A DNA stretch of 64,000 nucleotides. Origin: Isoptericola variabilis 225. GTDB lineage: Bacteria; Actinomycetota; Actinomycetes; Actinomycetales; Cellulomonadaceae. A model generated the notes under the pieces. It was given only the letters and a program-made list of their open reading frames with translations, was not told the DNA's origin and made no database searches. Below, in pieces: positions 22,507 through 31,653 of the stretch (the first letter of the stretch is position 1; each line of letters opens with the position of its first letter). Made by a program: the position numbers and the translations under genes. The stretch is taken from NCBI RefSeq assembly GCF_000215105.1, contig NC_015588.1, positions 2,356,001 to 2,420,000 of the forward strand, read 5' to 3'.

Positions 22507-25500
22507 TCACTGGCAGCCCACCTCCTCGAGGACGACGACCACCGTCGCGCGGCCGCCCTTGTCGGCCTGCCAGTCGCCGGCGAGCTCGAGCTCGGTCTTC
22601 GGCGCGGCCACCGCGGTGACGAGGTACTCCCCCGCTCCGAGGGACGCCCCGTCGAGCTTGCGGCCGCGCTTGCCGTCGACCCACTCGTAGACCTCGTACC
22701 GGCGCACGGTGTCCATCGGGACACCGACGATCGAGCCGGCCGCCTCGCAGGTCGGGGCCTGGACGATCACGGCGGGAGCACCCGCGGGCGGGCACTCCGG
22801 CTCCTCGATCGTCACGTGCAGCACGCCGATGCCGTTCGCGTTGACCGTCCAGCCCTCGCCGGGCTCGATCACGTACCCGGCGTCCGGCCGTGCGGCGACC
22901 CGGTACGTCCCGGGCGCCAGGTCGGACGGGTCGGCCACGACCGCGCCCGCACCGGCGTCGGTGATCGGCCGGATCACGTACTGGACGCCGTCCACCTCGA
23001 CCGCCTCGATGGCGCCGCCGGTGACGTCGTACGTGCCGTCGGGAGCCCAGGCGCACGTGGCCGCCGACACCGTCACCGCGGGTGTCACCGAGATCGCCGG
23101 CGGCGCCGCGATGGTGAACTCGAGCGTCTGCCCGACGACGGTCTGGCCGTCGGCCGACGCCCGCACCTCGACGGTGTGGTCGCCCGGGGTGTCCACGGTC
23201 AGCGGACCGGTGTACTCGACCCACCCGTCGCCGTCGACGTTCACCTCGCGGTGGACGGTGGCGCCGGCAGGGCCGCCGGTCGTCTCGACCGTCACGGTCA
23301 CCGGGCCGAGCCACGTCCCGTCCGGGCCGTCAGGCTCGGCCGGGTCGAGGGTCGCCGACACCGTCAGCGGCTCGACGTCGTCGCCGATCACCCGGAAGTG
23401 GTCGAACGCCGCCGTGGCGTTCGCGTTGCCCTGGGCGCCGCCGCCGAGGCCGAACAGACCGACCTGGGCGTCGGCGAGCGTCGAGTTGGAGACCTGGCCC
23501 AGCTCGGCCCACGTCTCGCCGTCCGCGCTGTACTCACCCGTGAACGTGTCGCCGGACCGGGTCAGGCGGAGCCACGCGACCCCCGAGGTGACCGAGACCT
23601 GAGGCTGCGGGTCCTGGATGGTGGCGCCGACCTCGCTGCGCAGCTCGATCCTCCGGGCCACCGGCTGACCGGCGGCGTTGTCCGTGACGAGGTCGAGCTT
23701 CACGTAGTGGTCGTCGTCGCCGTACAGGATCAGGCCGCCCTGCTGGTACTGCCGGTCGAAGTCCGAGCCGTCGACGCGGGTCTGCACCGTCCAGGAGTTC
23801 CCGGGCTGGGGCTGGAGCACGATGTTCGGCACCGCCGAGTTGTCACCGCCGTAGATGTCGGTCGGCGTCGTGTCGAGCTCCAGCGCACCACCGGTCACCC
23901 GGTAGAGGCCGGTGTCCTCGTTGAGCACGGTCCAGCGGCAGGGGTCGAGCTGGTCACCGTCGAACTCGTCGTCCGGGCCGGCCGAGGCCGCCGTGTCGTC
24001 GGGCACGATGTGGAACCAGTCGAAGTGCGCGTCGACGGCCTGCGCCGCCGACCCGGTGCCGGCGAGCGACACGAGCCCGATCTTCGGGTCCGTGATGCCC
24101 GCGAGCGACTTCGTCTGCGGCATGTCCGTGAACGTGTTGCCGTCGTGCGAGTACGACGCCCTCAGGTTCTGTCCGTCGGTCGACGTGAAGCGCACCCACA
24201 CCGTGGACGGGTAGTCGGCGCCGAGCGCGGCGGTGTTGGACTCGCCGACCTCGTTCGGCTGCCCGTTCTCCTCCCGGATGAACTGGAAGATGCGCGTCGC
24301 CGGGTTCGCCGGGGCGGACCGGCCCTGGATCACCATCTTGGCGTAGTCGTCCGGACCGCCGTAGACGAGCAGGCCCGCCTGCTGGTACTGGGCGTTCGCC
24401 TCGACCGTGAGCTTCGCGGTCGCGGTGAACGGGCCCTCGGGCAGGTCCTGCAGCACGACGTTCGGCACGGCGACGTTGTTCGTCCCGTAGAAGTCCGTCG
24501 GCGTCGTCGGGATCACGAGGTGGCCGTCCTCGATGCGCAGCTGCTGGTTGCGCTCGAGCACCGTCCAGCGCTCCTCGTCGAGCTCCGGTCCGTCGAAGCC
24601 GTCCGAGCGCCCGGTGAGGCAGACCGGGGGCTCGACGGCCTCGGCCGTCACGGTGACGGTGACGTACTCGGTGCTGTACGCGCCGAGCTCGTCGGTGACG
24701 CGCACCTGCAGGCGGTACTCGCCGGGCTCGGTGTAGGTCACGGCGTACTCGTCGGTGCCGTCGACGAAGCCCTCGCCGAGGCCGGCGTCCCACGCGACGG
24801 TCGTCGCGTGACCCTCCGGGTCGGTGGCGGCCACCGTCGCCGTCACGTCGAGCGGTGCTTCGCCCGCGAGCGGTCCCACCTCGAACGAGGTGATCTCCGG
24901 CCGCGAGTTCGTCGCGGCGCCCCGCCCGACGAAGTCGACCCAGTTGACGTTGATTCCGCCGTCGAGCAGCACGAAGTAGAGCGTGCCGCTGCCGGACGGG
25001 ACGTCGCCGAGCTCGGTGCCCCTGAACACGTACTGCTGCCAGCCGCCCGTGTCCGGAACCTCGATCTGCCCGATCTCGGGTCCGTCCGGGGCGTCCCAGC
25101 GCACCGAGACCGTGCCTCCGCCGACCGCGGACGCCGCGCGCAGCCGGATCTCGTCGATCCCGGAAAGCGACAGCGGCTCGTGCGCCCACCAGTCGTCCGG
25201 CTCGATCCATCCGATGTTCAGACCGCCACCGAGCGGGTCGCCCGTCTCCTCCGTCTGCACGCCGGCGTCGCCGGTGCTCGTGGAGCCGGGAAGCCGGCCG
25301 GTGTCGGTGAAGAACTGCGCCTGGAGGCGCTTCGGCTGCAGGATGATCAGGTCGTGACCGCTCAGCGGCGCGCCGACCTCACCACCGTCGTCCGTGTAGC
25401 TGGCCTCGAGGGTCCAGAACAGCCGCGTGTCGAGGCCGTGGCCGTCGTCGGCCGCGGTCTGCAGCACGCCCTCGCAGCCGGAGAGCTCCTCCATCGGGTG

Positions 25501-28131
25501 CGAGTGGGTGTCGTGCCCGAGACCCGTGTGCAGGACCACGTCCGAGCACTCGACGTCGCCGTCGGGGTCGGTCACCTCGATCTGGTACGCGACCTGGTCG
25601 CCCCACCCGAAGGTGGCGCCGTCGTCGGGCACCGTGATCGTCACGACCGGCGCGTCGTTGCCGACCACGATCTCGACGTTGGCGACGCCCTCGGCGCCGT
25701 CCGGTGCCGTCGCGACGAGCTGAGCGGTGTAGACGCCGTTCTCGGTGTAGGTGTGCGACGGGTTCGCCTCGGTGGACGTGGCGCCGTCACCGAAGGACCA
25801 CGCGAGCTCGAGCGGCGCGCCCTGCGGGTGCCGTGTTCCCTCGGACGAGAACTGCACCGTCAGCGGCGCGTGCCCGCTCGTGACGTCGGCCGACGCCCGC
25901 GCGACCGGCGTCGCCGAGCCGCGCGTGTAGTCGATCCGGTAGATGCCCGACGTGGCGTTGTTCCCGCCGAAGCCCTGGCCCCAGTCGATGACGTACAGCG
26001 CGCCGTCGGCGCCGAACTCCATGTCCATGGGCCGGTAGAAGCCCTGGGACGGGTCGACGATGCCCGGCAGGATGCGGTTGATGTCGACCACGTCGTCACG
26101 CTGGGCACCATCGAGCTGGAACGAGTACATCTTGCCCTGGTTCCACTCGCCGAAGAGCGCCTTGCCGTCCCAGTAGGCCGGCCACTTGCGCTCGGAGACC
26201 AGGTCGGCGTCGAACTCGTAGACCGGTCCGCCCATCGGGGCTCCGCCGCCGCCGATCTCCGGGAAGAGCGGGTTCGTGGCGTAGCCGTACCAGACCTCCG
26301 CCTCGACCGCGGGCGGGAGCTGCGTGATGCCGGTGTTGTTCGGCGAGTCGTTGACCGGGCCGCCGGCGCAGTCGAACGCCGCGCCGGACTGGCCGGTCGC
26401 GAAGTCGTAGTCGATGTACGCCTTGTTGTCGCCCGTGCAGTACGGCCAGCCGTAGAAGCCCGTCTCGGACACCACGTTCCACTCGACCAGGCCCTGCGGG
26501 CCACGGCTCGGGTTGGCGCTGCCCGCGTCGGGGCCGTAGTCCGCGACGAGGATGTTGTCGGTCTGCGGGTCGATGCCGATGCGGAACGGGTTGCGGAAGC
26601 CCATCGCGTAGATCTCGGGCCGCGTGTCCGGCGTGCCGGGCGCGAACATGTTCCCCTCGGGGATGTCGTAGCCGCCCTCCGGCAGAGGCGTGATCCGCAG
26701 GACCTTCCCGCGCAGGTCGTTCGAGTTCGCCGAGGTGCCCTGCGCGTCGTAGTTCTCGCGGCCCGGACGCTCGTCGATCGGCGTGTAGGAGCTCGACTCG
26801 AAGGGGTTGGTGTTGTCGCCGGTGGCGAGGATGAGGTTCCCGGCGGAGTCGAACACCATGTCACCGCCCGCGTGGCAGCAGGTGGCCCGCTGCGTCGGGA
26901 CGACGAGCACCAGTGTCTCGCTGGCGCGGTCGATCGTGCGGGTCTCGGCGTCGTAGACGAAGCGCGAGATGCGGTTGTGCGGGCCGTGCTCCCCCACGTC
27001 GGAGGGAGACCAGTACAGGTAGAGCCACCCGTTCTCCTCGAAGCCCGGGTCGAGCACGATGCCCGTGAGCCCGTCCTCGTTCGCCTGGGTCACCGACAGG
27101 GTCAACGCGGTCGACGTCGTGCGCGTCTCGGGGTCGATGACCCGGACGCGTCCGTCGCGCTCCACGTAGATGACGGTGCCGTCGGCGGTGACGTCGAGCA
27201 TCATCGGGTTCTGCGTGCTGGTGTCGAGCGGCACCGACTCGTAGCTGTCGCTCTGCGTGGCCGAGCAGTCGGACGGCACCACGCCGGCGGCCGTCTGCAG
27301 GCCGCCGAGCAGGTGGTCGAGGAACTCCGGCTCCGCGAACGACTCGTTCGTGTGCCCGCCACCCGTGTACCAGGACCGGCCGCCGTCGAACTCCTGGCAC
27401 CAGGCGATCGGGTGCTCGGCGCCCATCGCTCCGTTGCCGGCCGAGTACGACGACTCGTCGAGGCTGGCCAGGACGTGCACCTGGTCCCGCGGGTTGGTCC
27501 GGAAGTTGTACCACTCGTCGTAGCGCTCCCAGCGGCTCGGCAGGTGGTCGGTCGACGGGTGGACCTGGTCCTCGACCTTGACGGTCGCCGTCTGGTTCTG
27601 CGGGTGCGACTGGAAGTAGGCGCCGACGAGTTCGCCGTACCACGGCCAGTCGTACTCGGTGTCGCTCGCCGCGTGGATGCCGGCGTAACCGCCGCCGTTC
27701 TGGATGTACCGCTCGAACGCCGCCTGCTGCTCGGCGTTGAGGACGTCACCCGTCGTGGACAGGAACACCACGACGTCGAAGCCCGCCAGGTACTCGTCGT
27801 TGAACAGCGTCGGGTCCTCCGTCGCGGTGACGTCGAAACCGTTGTCGGCGCCGAGCTGTTCGATCGCAGCGATGCCTACCGGGATCGAGCCGTGCCGGAA
27901 GCCGGCCGTCCTCGAGAACACCAGGGCGTGGAAGTGGTCGGCCTCACCGGGGTGGGCGGCGAGGCTGGTCGATGCGGCAGCCGTCGCCGCCGTCGGGATG
28001 GCCGATGTCTCCACGGCGGGTGCCGCGTACGCGGCGACACCCGTCGTGAGAGCCAGCGACGCCGCACCCAGGACGGCGGCTGCCGTCCGGACCGCGCGGG
28101 GCACGGCGGCTCTCGTTCGCACGTGACTCAC
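22507..28131 (-). CDS. Giant secreted ThuA-GSDH-PKD multidomain protein B
   Basis: 1874 residues, the largest product here. After a Sec signal peptide (VLGAASLALTTGVAAYAAPA) it has a ThuA domain (about 65-295, ALVFSRTAGFRHGSIP), a GSDH/PQQ-type propeller (about 305-770; SNDLRGKVLRI, AMGFRNPFRI, VIDWGQGFGG) and a PKD domain (about 780-865, LAWSFGDGAT). Beyond that are a CBM6-like region (about 960-1110), a second PKD-like domain, two concanavalin-like DUF1349-type domains (each begins DGFDGPEL or DEFDGDQL and ends FDWFHIV or FDHFRVI), and Ig-like C-terminal modules. No sorting signal is seen. The GTG at 28131 has GAGGAG upstream. It is a paralogue of protein A with the same order of modules but about 200 extra C-terminal residues. 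Confidence 0.85.
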   Translation of the reverse strand: MSHVRTRAAVPRAVRTAAAVLGAASLALTTGVAAYAAPAVETSAIPTAATAAASTSLAAHPGEADHFHALVFSRTAGFRHGSIPVGIAAIEQLGADNGFDVTATEDPTLFNDEYLAGFDVVVFLSTTGDVLNAEQQAAFERYIQNGGGYAGIHAASDTEYDWPWYGELVGAYFQSHPQNQTATVKVEDQVHPSTDHLPSRWERYDEWYNFRTNPRDQVHVLASLDESSYSAGNGAMGAEHPIAWCQEFDGGRSWYTGGGHTNESFAEPEFLDHLLGGLQTAAGVVPSDCSATQSDSYESVPLDTSTQNPMMLDVTADGTVIYVERDGRVRVIDPETRTTSTALTLSVTQANEDGLTGIVLDPGFEENGWLYLYWSPSDVGEHGPHNRISRFVYDAETRTIDRASETLVLVVPTQRATCCHAGGDMVFDSAGNLILATGDNTNPFESSSYTPIDERPGRENYDAQGTSANSNDLRGKVLRITPLPEGGYDIPEGNMFAPGTPDTRPEIYAMGFRNPFRIGIDPQTDNILVADYGPDAGSANPSRGPQGLVEWNVVSETGFYGWPYCTGDNKAYIDYDFATGQSGAAFDCAGGPVNDSPNNTGITQLPPAVEAEVWYGYATNPLFPEIGGGGAPMGGPVYEFDADLVSERKWPAYWDGKALFGEWNQGKMYSFQLDGAQRDDVVDINRILPGIVDPSQGFYRPMDMEFGADGALYVIDWGQGFGGNNATSGIYRIDYTRGSATPVARASADVTSGHAPLTVQFSSEGTRHPQGAPLELAWSFGDGATSTEANPSHTYTENGVYTAQLVATAPDGAEGVANVEIVVGNDAPVVTITVPDDGATFGWGDQVAYQIEVTDPDGDVECSDVVLHTGLGHDTHSHPMEELSGCEGVLQTAADDGHGLDTRLFWTLEASYTDDGGEVGAPLSGHDLIILQPKRLQAQFFTDTGRLPGSTSTGDAGVQTEETGDPLGGGLNIGWIEPDDWWAHEPLSLSGIDEIRLRAASAVGGGTVSVRWDAPDGPEIGQIEVPDTGGWQQYVFRGTELGDVPSGSGTLYFVLLDGGINVNWVDFVGRGAATNSRPEITSFEVGPLAGEAPLDVTATVAATDPEGHATTVAWDAGLGEGFVDGTDEYAVTYTEPGEYRLQVRVTDELGAYSTEYVTVTVTAEAVEPPVCLTGRSDGFDGPELDEERWTVLERNQQLRIEDGHLVIPTTPTDFYGTNNVAVPNVVLQDLPEGPFTATAKLTVEANAQYQQAGLLVYGGPDDYAKMVIQGRSAPANPATRIFQFIREENGQPNEVGESNTAALGADYPSTVWVRFTSTDGQNLRASYSHDGNTFTDMPQTKSLAGITDPKIGLVSLAGTGSAAQAVDAHFDWFHIVPDDTAASAGPDDEFDGDQLDPCRWTVLNEDTGLYRVTGGALELDTTPTDIYGGDNSAVPNIVLQPQPGNSWTVQTRVDGSDFDRQYQQGGLILYGDDDHYVKLDLVTDNAAGQPVARRIELRSEVGATIQDPQPQVSVTSGVAWLRLTRSGDTFTGEYSADGETWAELGQVSNSTLADAQVGLFGLGGGAQGNANATAAFDHFRVIGDDVEPLTVSATLDPAEPDGPDGTWLGPVTVTVETTGGPAGATVHREVNVDGDGWVEYTGPLTVDTPGDHTVEVRASADGQTVVGQTLEFTIAAPPAISVTPAVTVSAATCAWAPDGTYDVTGGAIEAVEVDGVQYVIRPITDAGAGAVVADPSDLAPGTYRVAARPDAGYVIEPGEGWTVNANGIGVLHVTIEEPECPPAGAPAVIVQAPTCEAAGSIVGVPMDTVRRYEVYEWVDGKRGRKLDGASLGAGEYLVTAVAAPKTELELAGDWQADKGGRATVVVVLEEVGCQ

Positions 28132-28223
28132 TGATCGTCTCCTCGTCGAGCAGATCTACCGCGCGGCCGGCCGGCCGGCGGGGTGGTGCCGTCGGCGCCG
28201 AGACGCCGACCGTGCGCTCCGGT

Positions 28224-28257
28224 CGTCGGGCACCCCGCGGCCCCGGGGTGCCCGACG
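28224..28257 (-). terminator. Intercistronic hairpin after the dehydrogenase gene
   Basis: 14 bp stem (28224-28237 with 28244-28257), 6-base loop, in the 143-base gap before giant enzyme B. There is no T run, so it is probably partial termination or mRNA stabilisation inside operon B. Confidence 0.5.
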
Positions 28258-28274
28258 ACGGTTGTGGTGGCGGG

Positions 28275-29471
28275 TCAGGTCAGGTCGACCCACCCGCTGT
28301 GGTTCTCCGAGCTGCGCTCGACGGCGTCGAGCACGCGCTGGACCGCGAGCCCGTCGGCGAACGACGGCGTGGGCTGGCGCCCCGCCGCGAGGTCGCCCAC
28401 CAGGTCGACGACCTGGTGCGTGAAGGCGTGCTCGTAGCCGAGGCCGTGCCCCGGGGGCCACCAGGCGCCCGCGTACGGGTGCTCGGGCTCGGTGACCACG
28501 ATGCGGCGGAAGCCCGCCGTCTTCGGTTCCTCCTGGGCGTCGAAGAAGTGCAGGAGGTTCATGTCCTCGAAGTCGAACGCGAGCGACCCCTTGGACCCGT
28601 TGATCTCGAGCCGGATCGCGTTCTTGCGGCCCCAGGCGAAGCGGGTCGCCTCGAACGTCGCGAGCCCACCGCCCGACATCCGGCCGAAGAACACCGCGGC
28701 GTCGTCGACCGTGACCGGACCCGTGCCCTCCCCCGCCTCGCCCGCGAGCCCCGCGAACGAGGACGGGAGGGGGCGCTCCTTGACGAAGGTCTCGAGCGTG
28801 CCGCTCACCCCGACGACGGACTCGCCGGTGATGAACTGGGCCAGGTCGACCACGTGGGCGCCGATGTCGCCCAGCGCGCCCGAGCCCGCCTTCGCCTTGT
28901 CGAGGCGCCACGACAGCGGCGCGCTCGGGTCCGCGATCCAGTCCTGCAGGTACTGCGCGCGCACGTGCCGCACCTGGCCGATCCGGCCGTCGGCGACCAG
29001 CGTGCGGGCGAGCTGGATCGCCGGGACGCGGCGGTAGGTGAACCCGACCATCGCGTGCACGCCCCGCTCGGCCGCCTTCTCCGCCGCGGCGACCATCGCC
29101 TCGGCCTCCGCGACGGAGTTGGCGAGCGGCTTCTCGCACAGGACGTGCTTGCCGGCCTCGAGGGCGGCGATGGCGATCTCGGCGTGGGTGTCACCCGGCG
29201 TGCAGACGTCCACGAGGTCGACGTCGTCGCGCGTGACGAGCTCCTTCCAGCTCGTCACCGCGTCGTCCCAGCCGAGCCGGTCCGCCGCGGCCCGTACGGC
29301 CTCGGCGTGCCTGCCGGCCACGACCCGCATGCGCGGCGCCATCGGCAGGTCGAAGAACCGCGGTGCGGTCCGCCATGCCTGCGAGTGGGCGGCCCCCATG
29401 AAGGCGTACCCGACGAGGCCGACACCCAGCGTGGGCTTCCCCTCGGTCTGCTCGTCCGTCCGTTCGCTCAT
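28275..29471 (-). CDS. Gfo/Idh/MocA-family NAD(P)-dependent sugar dehydrogenase
   Basis: 398 residues. The N-terminal Rossmann fold begins GVGLVGYAFMGAAHSQAW; the family hallmark EKP is in GKHVLCEKPLANSV (NADP/NAD-binding and catalytic Lys). The C-terminal substrate domain includes GALGDIGAHVVDLAQ with the usual Asp-x-x-x-His pair. I prefer ATG 29471 over the adjacent GTG 29474 because of the GGAGG spacing. It is the only cytosolic oxidoreductase of the two sugar operons and would be the counterpart of rhizobial ThuB, which makes or reduces 3-keto sugars. The exact substrate is not readable from the sequence. Confidence 0.9.
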   Translation of the reverse strand: MSERTDEQTEGKPTLGVGLVGYAFMGAAHSQAWRTAPRFFDLPMAPRMRVVAGRHAEAVRAAADRLGWDDAVTSWKELVTRDDVDLVDVCTPGDTHAEIAIAALEAGKHVLCEKPLANSVAEAEAMVAAAEKAAERGVHAMVGFTYRRVPAIQLARTLVADGRIGQVRHVRAQYLQDWIADPSAPLSWRLDKAKAGSGALGDIGAHVVDLAQFITGESVVGVSGTLETFVKERPLPSSFAGLAGEAGEGTGPVTVDDAAVFFGRMSGGGLATFEATRFAWGRKNAIRLEINGSKGSLAFDFEDMNLLHFFDAQEEPKTAGFRRIVVTEPEHPYAGAWWPPGHGLGYEHAFTHQVVDLVGDLAAGRQPTPSFADGLAVQRVLDAVERSSENHSGWVDLT

Positions 29472-29500
29472 CACCCCTCCTCTCGTGCGCGTTCGTCAGG

Positions 29501-30556
29501 TCAGGACCGGAAGCCGAGCTCCATGTACTGGTCGACGTTGTCCGCCGTCACCACCGGGGCGTGGAGCTGGATCTCGCGGGGCACGCCGGCCGAGACGAGG
29601 TCGCTCATCTCCTTGTTCTGGGCGATGAGGCGGGCCAGCTTGATGCCGTCGGCGGCCTGCGTCGACGGGTAGATGACCGTGGCCTCGAGGACCGAGTCAC
29701 CGGCCTTGATGTGCTCCATGACGTCGAGCGAGCCGGCGCCGCCGACCATGAAGAACTCGTCGCGGCCCGCGTTCTCGATGGCCGCGAGGACGCCGACGCC
29801 CTGGTCGTCGTCGTGGTTCCAGATGGCGTCGATGTGCGGCTCGGCCTGCAGGAGGTTCGACGTCGCCGTCTCGCCGCCCTGGATGGTGAAGTCGGCGGCC
29901 ACCTGCGTCGAGACGGAGAGCCCGCACTCGGACAGCGCGTCGGCGAAGCCCTGGCTGCGTTCCTGCGTCAGCGGCAGGTTGGCGATGCCCTGGATCTCGG
30001 CGACGACGGCGTCAGGGTTGTCGCCCAGGCGCTCGCAGATGTAGGTGCCGGCGCTCACGCCCATGCCGTAGTTGTCGCCGAGGATCGTGGCGCGCGAGGC
30101 GAACGGGCTGGACAGCTCGCGGTCGACGTTGATGACCGGGATGCCGGCCTCCATCGCCTGGAGGGCGACGTCCGTGAGCGCGTCACCGTCGAAGGGCAGC
30201 AGCACGATGGCGTCGACGCCCTCGTTGATGAACTGCTCGATGTGGCTGATCTGCATGTTGACGTCGTTGGTCGCCTCGGCCTGGCGCAGCTCGATGTCCT
30301 CGTACTGCTCGGCGGTGTCGAGCGCGGCGCGGGTGATGGCACCCATCCAGCCGTGGTCGGCGGCGGGGGCCGAGAAGCCGATGGTGACCGTGTCGCCGGG
30401 GTCGTCGTTGCTCGACGCGGCACCCGCGTTCTGGCTCGTGCCCTCGCTCTCCTCGGCGGGCGGCTCGTTGCTGACGCACCCTGCGGCGAGCAGGGCGACG
30501 GTGGCCGCGGCCACGGAGGCGCCGAAGGCGCGGTTGCGGGTCATTCGTGCGGACAT
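29501..30556 (-). CDS. Sugar ABC transporter substrate-binding lipoprotein, operon B
   Basis: 351 residues, ribose-binding-protein type. The signal ends in the lipobox LLAAGC (residues about 22-27), followed by a short acidic linker. The core shows TIGFSAPAADHGWMGAI, GVDAIVLLPFDGDALTD and IPVINVDREL, typical of the family. ATG 30556 is preceded by GAGGAAG. It is only distantly similar to the operon A binding protein (different length and linker), so the two importers may take up different but related sugars. Confidence 0.92.
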   Translation of the reverse strand: MSARMTRNRAFGASVAAATVALLAAGCVSNEPPAEESEGTSQNAGAASSNDDPGDTVTIGFSAPAADHGWMGAITRAALDTAEQYEDIELRQAEATNDVNMQISHIEQFINEGVDAIVLLPFDGDALTDVALQAMEAGIPVINVDRELSSPFASRATILGDNYGMGVSAGTYICERLGDNPDAVVAEIQGIANLPLTQERSQGFADALSECGLSVSTQVAADFTIQGGETATSNLLQAEPHIDAIWNHDDDQGVGVLAAIENAGRDEFFMVGGAGSLDVMEHIKAGDSVLEATVIYPSTQAADGIKLARLIAQNKEMSDLVSAGVPREIQLHAPVVTADNVDQYMELGFRS

Positions 30557-30642
30557 GTGTATCTTCCTCGATTCGGTCCGTGCTGGGTGGGGATCGTTGG
30601 GGTCGGTGACCGCGCGCGGGCGCGCGGGTCGGGTCGTGGGGA

Positions 30643-31653
30643 TCAGCTGGATTTCGTGCTGTTGGCGAAGCGCTGCTGGAGCATGACGGCGCCGACGATG
30701 ATGAGGCCCTTGACGACGTTCTGCGCCGACGTCGACATGTTGTTGATCGTGAAGACGTTGGTCAGCGTGGTGAGGATGAGGACGCCGAACACGGAGCCGA
30801 CGATCGTGCCCCGGCCGCCGATGAGCAGCGTGCCGCCGATGACCACGACGGCGATCGCCTCGAGCTCGTAGAGCATGCCGTGCGTGGACGTGCCTGCCGT
30901 CGTGCGGCCGAGCATCATCACGGCGGCGATGCCGGCGGTCAGGCCGGCGAGCCCGTAGATGTAGAGCGTGTGCCGGCGGACGTTGATGCCCGCCAGGCGC
31001 GCGGCCTCGGCGTTGCCACCGATCGCCACGGTGCGGCGGCCGAACGTCGTGCGGTTGAGCAGGATCCATCCGGCGACCGCGACGGCGGCGAAGATCCAGA
31101 CCAGGACGGGGATGCCCAGGAAGCTGGCCCCGAAGAAGTCCGAGAACCCGCCGACCGTGATGCGCTGGGTCTGCCGGTTGGAGATCATCTCCGCCAGGCC
31201 ACGGGCGCTCGCCAGCATCGCGAGCGTCGCGATGAATGGCACGACCTTGCCGTACGCGATGACCACCCCGTTGACGAGGCCGGCGACCGTGCCGACGACG
31301 AGCGCGGTGACCACGATGATGAGCCAGTGCGTGTTCTCGGCCATGGTCTGGGTGGCGAGCGTCGTCGCCCACACGGTCGCCAGGCCCATGACGGACCCGA
31401 CGGAGAGGTCGATGCCGCCCGAGGTGATGACGAACGTCATGCCGACACCCAGGACGCCGATGACGGCCGCGAGACGCAGGATCGTCAGCATGTTGCCGAG
31501 GTTGGCGAAGCGGTCACCTCCGGTGATGATGCCGACGGCGCACAGCAGGAGGAGGGCGACCACGAGCCCGAGGTTGCGTCCGACGGACCCGCCCAACCAC
31601 GAACGTCGCTCGGTCGAGGACTCGGCCGGCCTGGCGGCCGTGGTTTCGCTCAC
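30643..31653 (-). CDS. Sugar ABC transporter permease (RbsC type), operon B
   Basis: 336-residue polytopic membrane protein. Family motifs are GGIDLSVGSVMGLATVW and IGGTLLIGGRGTIVGSVFGV. The GTG at 31653 overlaps the ATPase stop by 4 bases (GTGA) and has GGAAG upstream. As the only permease of operon B it must work as a homodimer, unlike operon A with two permeases. Confidence 0.93.
   Translation of the reverse strand: MSETTAARPAESSTERRSWLGGSVGRNLGLVVALLLLCAVGIITGGDRFANLGNMLTILRLAAVIGVLGVGMTFVITSGGIDLSVGSVMGLATVWATTLATQTMAENTHWLIIVVTALVVGTVAGLVNGVVIAYGKVVPFIATLAMLASARGLAEMISNRQTQRITVGGFSDFFGASFLGIPVLVWIFAAVAVAGWILLNRTTFGRRTVAIGGNAEAARLAGINVRRHTLYIYGLAGLTAGIAAVMMLGRTTAGTSTHGMLYELEAIAVVVIGGTLLIGGRGTIVGSVFGVLILTTLTNVFTINNMSTSAQNVVKGLIIVGAVMLQQRFANSTKSS

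Noticed and set aside
22282-28134. 1950-codon open frame on the plus strand opposite giant protein B
   Set aside because: It is the shadow frame of a gene with high G/C third positions: Arg/Val/Asp/Gly-rich repetitive sequence without domains. The minus-strand frame has a signal peptide, recognisable domains and a ribosome binding site.
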